From: Candidatus Aerophobota bacterium
GTDB lineage: Bacteria; Aerophobota; Aerophobia; Aerophobales; AE-B3A
DNA length: 17,175 nucleotides
Direction of reading: 5' to 3'
Assembly: GCA_030672445.1 (NCBI GenBank)
Contig: DAOVGK010000095.1
Span: 1-17,175 of the forward strand
Below the pieces are notes generated by a model. The model had not been told where the DNA came from. It saw only the letters and a list, made by a program, of their open reading frames with translations, and did not search any database. Below are positions 13,500-17,175 of this stretch, piece by piece; position 1 is the first letter of the stretch, and every line of letters begins with the position of its first letter. Position numbers and translations under genes: made by a program.

Positions 13500-14921
13500 T
13501 CAGGTCAAACTATGGCTCGAGTTTTTGGCAACGAGTTCTTCCAATTTTTCTCTTTTCTCTGAATTACCGAGGTGAGTGAAAGAAACTACTCCGGCCCCTG
13601 ATAAAGAAGGAGCCACCAGAGCCTTGACTATACTGTCTTTAAATCTGCCAACCTGAAGAGAAATATCCCATGATCGATCTATCCCGTACTCATCCTCCCT
13701 TAAGAAGTCAAAAAAATCTGGGCTCTTTTTTCCCCGGATCGTCTTGACTGACTCTTCTAATGACATAAAGCCGGGGATATCTGTTCGCGGCAGACCCTTT
13801 ATTAATAAGATCTTCTCAAGGCTGTCCAGATCCAGAAGATAGGTAATGTATTTTAAAGAATCAATTTTCCCCTGGGCCATCAAATTCAAGGCCACCCCTA
13901 GATGATAAGGCAGGGCACCGCTGGTACCTCCTATTAAAGGACCATTGTAATGAATCTCATTGGTGGGGATCTGGACCAATTTATCGGGTATCCCTCCAAA
14001 GAGGCTGACAAATCCACCTTTTTTTACTATGCTCAGTGCCTGTCTTTGTGCCTTAGCTGTGCTACAGGCGGTGATGACAACATCAGCTTTTCTACCATGG
14101 GTTAAATTAAGTACTTCTTTCTCTAAAATCCCCTCTTTAGAGTCATCCAGGTAATAATCGGCCGCTTTCATGGCCTGAGCTCGTTTTAATTTATAGGCGG
14201 AACGCTGCGCTATCATCACCATTTTTGCTCCTGAAATCTTAGCCAGTTCAGCATGCATGCAACCCAGAGGTCCACCACCAATAACCACCACCACATCACC
14301 CGGATGGATCCCCTTTACAGCAGCGTATTCACCCTTATTTTTTATCCATCCCCCATAACGAACCACCTTCTTTTGAGCGTGGATGGCGCAGGCCCACGGC
14401 TCTGCCAGAGCTGCTGCCCAGAAGGGAACGTTGTCGGGAATAAAATAGATGGCCGGAATCCTCTTTTTCAAAATTATCCCGGGAACCAGCATATATTCAG
14501 CAAATCCACCATGATAATTAAACCCTACGTCTTCCCTGTTTTCACATGCCTCCGGTCGATGATCTTTACAACTCTGGCACTTCTCACAGGCAATCACCGG
14601 GGCCACTACTACCCTATCACCTTCCCGGTACTGTCTTTTTTCTATCTCCAGCCCTGCATCTACCTCAAATTTCTGTGCCTCGGAGCCAACCTCAACTATG
14701 GTGCCCGCAAGCTCATGTCCAGGAATGATAGGATAGGATTTTATAAGCTGGTGTCCCTTAAAATATTTTTTAACATCAGTCCCGCAGACAGCACAGACAG
14801 CCACTTTAATTAAGATATCGCTCTTGCCACACTTTGGTCTAGGGATGGCTTTTATCTCGAAATGTTGGGGGAAATCTCTGGGGTTATTTAACAATGCTGC
14901 ATACATTTTTTCTCTCTTCAA
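13500..14921 (-). CDS. Zinc-dependent medium-chain alcohol/polyol dehydrogenase, C-terminally extended
   Basis: An NAD(P)-dependent dehydrogenase of the sorbitol/threonine dehydrogenase type. Catalytic zinc ligands appear as C46 in CAVCGTD and H69-E70 in PGHE; the structural zinc site is C112, C115, C118 and C126 (CEKCQSCKDHRPEAC). The Rossmann motif is VVVIGGGPLGCMHAELAKISGA (211-232). At 473 residues it is over 100 longer than usual: there are insertions at about 85-100 and 185-205, and about 90 residues follow the point where the fold normally ends (from about 385), including GRFKDSIVKALVAPSLSGAG. The start is a TTG with AGGAG only 3 bases away; ATG at Met6 (14906) is the alternative. Substrate is unknown; sugar alcohol or sugar-derived metabolite is plausible. 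It stands 39 bases upstream of the LEA14-like gene, same strand. Confidence 0.88.
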   Translation of the reverse strand: MKREKMYAALLNNPRDFPQHFEIKAIPRPKCGKSDILIKVAVCAVCGTDVKKYFKGHQLIKSYPIIPGHELAGTIVEVGSEAQKFEVDAGLEIEKRQYREGDRVVVAPVIACEKCQSCKDHRPEACENREDVGFNYHGGFAEYMLVPGIILKKRIPAIYFIPDNVPFWAAALAEPWACAIHAQKKVVRYGGWIKNKGEYAAVKGIHPGDVVVVIGGGPLGCMHAELAKISGAKMVMIAQRSAYKLKRAQAMKAADYYLDDSKEGILEKEVLNLTHGRKADVVITACSTAKAQRQALSIVKKGGFVSLFGGIPDKLVQIPTNEIHYNGPLIGGTSGALPYHLGVALNLMAQGKIDSLKYITYLLDLDSLEKILLIKGLPRTDIPGFMSLEESVKTIRGKKSPDFFDFLREDEYGIDRSWDISLQVGRFKDSIVKALVAPSLSGAGVVSFTHLGNSEKREKLEELVAKNSSHSLT

Positions 14922-14983
14922 TTTCTCCTCTTACAGAATCAAGCACCTATTAAAGAATGCGCTACAATTTTAGTTTATAATCT

Positions 14984-15012
14984 AACCATTCGAGTTCTGA
15001 AATAGAATGGTT
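14984..15012. promoter_or_regulatory. Dyad between DUF763 relic and dehydrogenase gene
   Basis: AACCATTC (14984-14991) and GAATGGTT (15005-15012) form a perfect 8-bp inverted repeat with a 13-bp spacer, centres 21 bp apart. It lies just after the DUF763 stop and about 63 bases upstream of the dehydrogenase start. No T run follows on the minus strand, so an operator for the dehydrogenase gene is as likely as a hairpin. Confidence 0.35.
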
Positions 15013-15013
15013 T

Positions 15014-15593
15014 CTAAGATATAGCTATAAGATTAGCCAATCTCTTTAGGGCCTTTAGTTTCTCACTTCTTCCAATTTTTGCCTCTGCTATAGCTTGTCT
15101 AAGAACCCAGATGGTCTTATCATACCCTTCTCGATCGACCGGGTAAGGAAAGCCATCTTTTCCTCCATGGGCAAAACTATAGGTAGCTGGATCACGGAAA
15201 CTAAGTCTAGCCCCATAAATGAGGTCTAAAACTAAAGCCAGAGCTCTGATAGTTTTAGGTCCAACTCCCTTGAGGGCCAGAAGTTCCTCAAAGTTGTTAG
15301 GCTTGTTTTCGTAGGTCTTGAAACCCTAGCTCTTTTTCTAATCCCCTTACCCCTTCTTTTAATGCTGCACAGACGGTGGTGGTAAGACCGGAGCTATGCC
15401 AATCAAAACCCAATGTACAGCCAAAAGCCTGGAACCAGAAGGGGTCAGATAGCCTTCTTAACATCTCCTCGGCTCCGAACTCATCCACAATGTTGATGGT
15501 AATCTCCCTGGCCAGCTCTTTCATTCGGGAAAAGAGCCAGGGAGGAGACTTTCCGTAGTGCAGCGGTAGATCAACCACCCCCGTTTTTTTCAT
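15014..15593 (-). pseudogene. DUF763 gene with deleted middle and frameshift
   Basis: The first 98 codons (15593-15300) read as a clear DUF763 N-terminus: [18 protein letters not shown], then [20 protein letters not shown] and [20 protein letters not shown], ending at a TAA at 15297-15299. In the next frame (about 15311-15014) the C-terminus continues: NNFEELLALKGVGPKTIRAL, a helix-hairpin-helix-like block, then YSFAHGGKDGFPYPVDREGY, ending at a TAG at 15014-15016. Intact members have roughly 350-400 residues; the two parts total about 195, so around half of the protein, the middle, is gone and the parts are out of frame. AGGAAG precedes the ATG. The family's function is not established, and this copy is almost surely dead, although the 98-residue N-terminal piece could still be translated. 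Confidence 0.85.
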
Positions 15594-15706
15594 CGTTCTT
15601 CCTAATCCCCTAAAAAATATTAGTTCAACTCCAATTCCACATTTTTATCATAGTAGAGAAGGCACAGAAGGTCAAGTTCATTCATCGTTTCGGTCGCCCC
15701 AACCGC

Positions 15707-15734
15707 TTGACTCCCTGCATTTTTGTTATATAAT
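15707..15734 (+). promoter_or_regulatory. Sigma70-type promoter for the tRNA pair
   Basis: TTGACT (15707-15712) and a perfect TATAAT (15729-15734) are 16 bases apart. Transcription would start near 15741, about 20 bases before the tRNA-Pro gene. Confidence 0.75.
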
Positions 15735-15760
15735 TATAAATAGCTTGCAAAAGGTATATC

Positions 15761-15835
15761 CGGGGCGTAGCGCAGTTTGGTAAGCGCGCTTGCTTTGGGA
15801 GCAAGAGGTCGTGAGTTCAAATCTCACCGCCCCGA
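15761..15835 (+). tRNA. tRNA-Pro(TGG)
   Basis: The acceptor stem CGGGGCG (15761-15767) pairs perfectly with CGCCCCG (15828-15834), with A as discriminator base. The anticodon arm is CTTGC-TTTGGGA-GCAAG, giving anticodon TGG. The T arm is GTGAG-TTCAAAT-CTCAC (15811-15827). CCA is not encoded. All arms are intact, so it should work. Confidence 0.96.
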
Positions 15836-15837
15836 CT

Positions 15838-15911
<74 letters not shown>

Positions 15912-16309
15912 CCTCAAAGCTATTGGCTCTACGAATACCAGGGGTTGATGGTTACTCAGGAACTTCGGCGAGGTAGCTCGGCTGGTAGAGCACCGGTCTT
16001 CTAAGCGGACCCCGAACAATTCTAACAAATACCCCTAGTCCAGAAAACGAGCTTCAGATCCGGTTTTCGTCAGTTTTTCCTTCCTTACTAAGCAGAGATC
16101 AAAGTTTTTAGTAATGTTCAAGGTTTGGTATGTTGAAATTCGACTATTTGGCGGTATTAATCGAAGGAGCAAAATAAGACGTTAAATAGAAAAGATCTTT
16201 AGAGAGATAAAATAAAAGAAAGCGCATTACCAGGAAATAGAGCAACAAAACTAATTTACGAATTTTGCGAACGGTAAAAACGGACCTGTTTCTTACAAGG
16301 AGGAATAAG
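15912..16309. other. Non-coding stretch after the tRNA genes
   Basis: Contains the tRNA 5' half at 15967-16009, a 7-bp inverted repeat TTACTAA (16085-16091)/TTAGTAA (16108-16114), and a possible promoter TTGAAA (16133-16138)-16-TATTAA (16155-16160) for the reductase gene. I see no reading frame here that I would call a gene. Confidence 0.45.
15967..16009 (+). pseudogene. tRNA 5' half with TCT anticodon loop, decayed
   Basis: An acceptor 5' strand GGCGAGG (15967-15973), TA, a perfect D arm GCTC-GGCTGGTA-GAGC (15976-15991) and an anticodon loop CTTCTAA (15998-16004, anticodon TCT) are seen. The anticodon stem CCGGT/GCGGA has two mismatches, and no T arm or matching acceptor 3' strand (CCTCGCC) follows. 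It differs in sequence from the intact tRNA-Arg 56 bases upstream apart from the shared D-arm and loop features, so it is not a simple duplication of it. Confidence 0.65.
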
Positions 16310-17175
16310 GTGGAGAAGCTAGAACTGGGTAAAACTGGACTTTGGGTAAGCAAGGTAGCTATGGGTGGCATTCCTATCATGCGCTTGTGCAAAAAAGAAG
16401 CAGTGGAGGTTGTGAAAAAGGTTTTGGACATGGGGATTAATTTCATAGATACCGCCACCGGCTATGGTGACAGTGAAGAAAAAATTGGGGAAGCACTCAA
16501 AGGGAGAAAAAGGCAAGATCTGGTTATCGCCTCTAAATCACCTGCTTCAGATAAGAAGACATTTCTAAAACATGTCGATTTTAGTTTAAGGCGAATGGGA
16601 CTAGATTACATTGATATCTACCAGTTGCACGGGGTAAACTCCGAAGAAAAGTTAAAGCAAGTCATGGGACCGGCAGGTGCATATGAAGGACTACAGGAGG
16701 CTATAGAACGAGGCAGGGTTGGACATGGTGGCTTCAGTTCTCACCATATGCCCGAGGCGAAAAAACTGATGCTCACCGAAAAGTTTGAAGTTGTCCAAAT
16801 TCCCTTCAACTTTATAGATACGGAGCCGGAGAAGGAAATAATCCCTCTGGCCAGGAAGATGAGTTTGGGGTTCATCGCCATGAAACCACTGGGAGGCGGT
16901 CTCCTGGAGAATGTCAATCTTTGTTTCCGCTATCTGTCACAGTTTCCCAGCCTAGTGCCCGACCCAGGCATTGAAAAAATAGAGGAAATGGAAGAGATTG
17001 TGCAAGTAGTGCAAAATCCTCGGCCTTTAACCACAGAGGAGAAAAAAGATATCCAGAAGATCCGGGAGGAACTGGGTAAAGAATTTTGCCATCGCTGTGA
17101 TTATTGCCAGCCGTGCCCTCAAGATATACCCATAAGTACGGTTCTTATCGTCAAGAGTGTCATTAAGCGCATGCC
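16310..17175 (+). CDS. Aldo/keto reductase with C-terminal 4Fe-4S motif (partial)
   Basis: An NAD(P)H-dependent oxidoreductase of the aldo/keto reductase TIM-barrel fold; 288 codons are visible and the gene runs off the window. The start is a GTG with AAGGAGGA (16297-16304) five bases before it. The catalytic tetrad is D47 (NFIDTATGYGDSE), Y52, K76 (VIASKS) and H107 (YQLHGV); the barrel end shows MKPLGGG (191-197), the cofactor-phosphate region. The C-terminus has CHRCDYCQPCPQDIPIS (from 260) with C260, C263, C266 and C269, the ferredoxin-like motif of the iron-sulfur-containing branch found mainly in anaerobes and often annotated as a putative oxidoreductase of the aldo/keto reductase family. 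A full member usually has about 310-380 residues. Substrate unknown. It may be transcribed alone from the weak promoter near 16133. Confidence 0.93.
   Translation, partial: MEKLELGKTGLWVSKVAMGGIPIMRLCKKEAVEVVKKVLDMGINFIDTATGYGDSEEKIGEALKGRKRQDLVIASKSPASDKKTFLKHVDFSLRRMGLDYIDIYQLHGVNSEEKLKQVMGPAGAYEGLQEAIERGRVGHGGFSSHHMPEAKKLMLTEKFEVVQIPFNFIDTEPEKEIIPLARKMSLGFIAMKPLGGGLLENVNLCFRYLSQFPSLVPDPGIEKIEEMEEIVQVVQNPRPLTTEEKKDIQKIREELGKEFCHRCDYCQPCPQDIPISTVLIVKSVIKRM

Noticed and set aside
14253..14813. 186-codon plus-strand frame inside the dehydrogenase gene
   Set aside because: It is antisense to the conserved zinc-site and nucleotide-binding region; composition is unlike a real protein, and no start signals are seen.
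16085..16114. TTACTAA/TTAGTAA inverted repeat as a second operator of the LacI-type regulator
   Set aside because: The half-sites share only the core TTAGTA and face the opposite way compared with the operator at 389-421; not enough to link them.
16144..16516. Minus-strand frames over the start of the aldo/keto reductase gene
   Set aside because: They are antisense to an intact tetrad-bearing reductase with a strong ribosome site; the minus frames have no family features.

Overview
The window comes from a bacterium with moderately AT-rich DNA. Bacterial sigma70-type promoters (TTGACA-16-TATGAT; TTGACT-16/17-TATAAT), Shine-Dalgarno sites, GTG/TTG starts, LacI-type regulation and MalF/MalG-type permeases all fit. 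A family-4 (Fe-S) uracil-DNA glycosylase, a DUF763 relic and an aldo/keto reductase with a C-terminal 4Fe-4S motif suggest an anaerobic, perhaps thermophilic or uncultivated lineage (Atribacterota-, Aerophobota- or Omnitrophota-like). That placement is a guess; nothing in the window fixes the taxon.

Left part (about 1-11385), all plus strand: a carbohydrate-utilisation locus. After a 441-base leader with a decayed tRNA-Ser 5' half and a strong promoter overlapped by a dyad operator, the order is: LacI-type regulator; GH2 beta-mannosidase-like hydrolase; sugar-binding protein; GH172 (DUF2961) hydrolase; a GH32/GH43-like beta-propeller fused to a concanavalin-like domain; two ABC permeases; an exported SUMF1-like protein; a DUF624/YesL-like membrane protein. 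The three hydrolases lack signal peptides. The simplest model is that an oligosaccharide is captured outside, imported by the permeases (with an ATPase encoded elsewhere) and cut in the cytoplasm, with the regulator sensing a breakdown product. A 13-bp perfect hairpin after the binding-protein gene probably sets its mRNA level apart from the permeases.

Middle part (about 11386-14921): a small membrane-anchored protein (plus strand) with its own promoter, converging on a minus-strand block of family-4 uracil-DNA glycosylase, an OsmC C-terminal remnant, a LEA14-like lipid-proximal/periplasmic protein and a zinc-dependent medium-chain dehydrogenase with an unusual C-terminal extension.

Right part (about 14922-17175): a DUF763 pseudogene (middle deleted, frame shifted), a tRNA-Pro(TGG)/tRNA-Arg(TCT) pair with a good promoter, a second decayed tRNA 5' half, and an aldo/keto reductase cut by the window end. 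Four broken genes (two tRNA halves, OsmC, DUF763) in 17 kb point to ongoing gene decay around an otherwise intact sugar locus.
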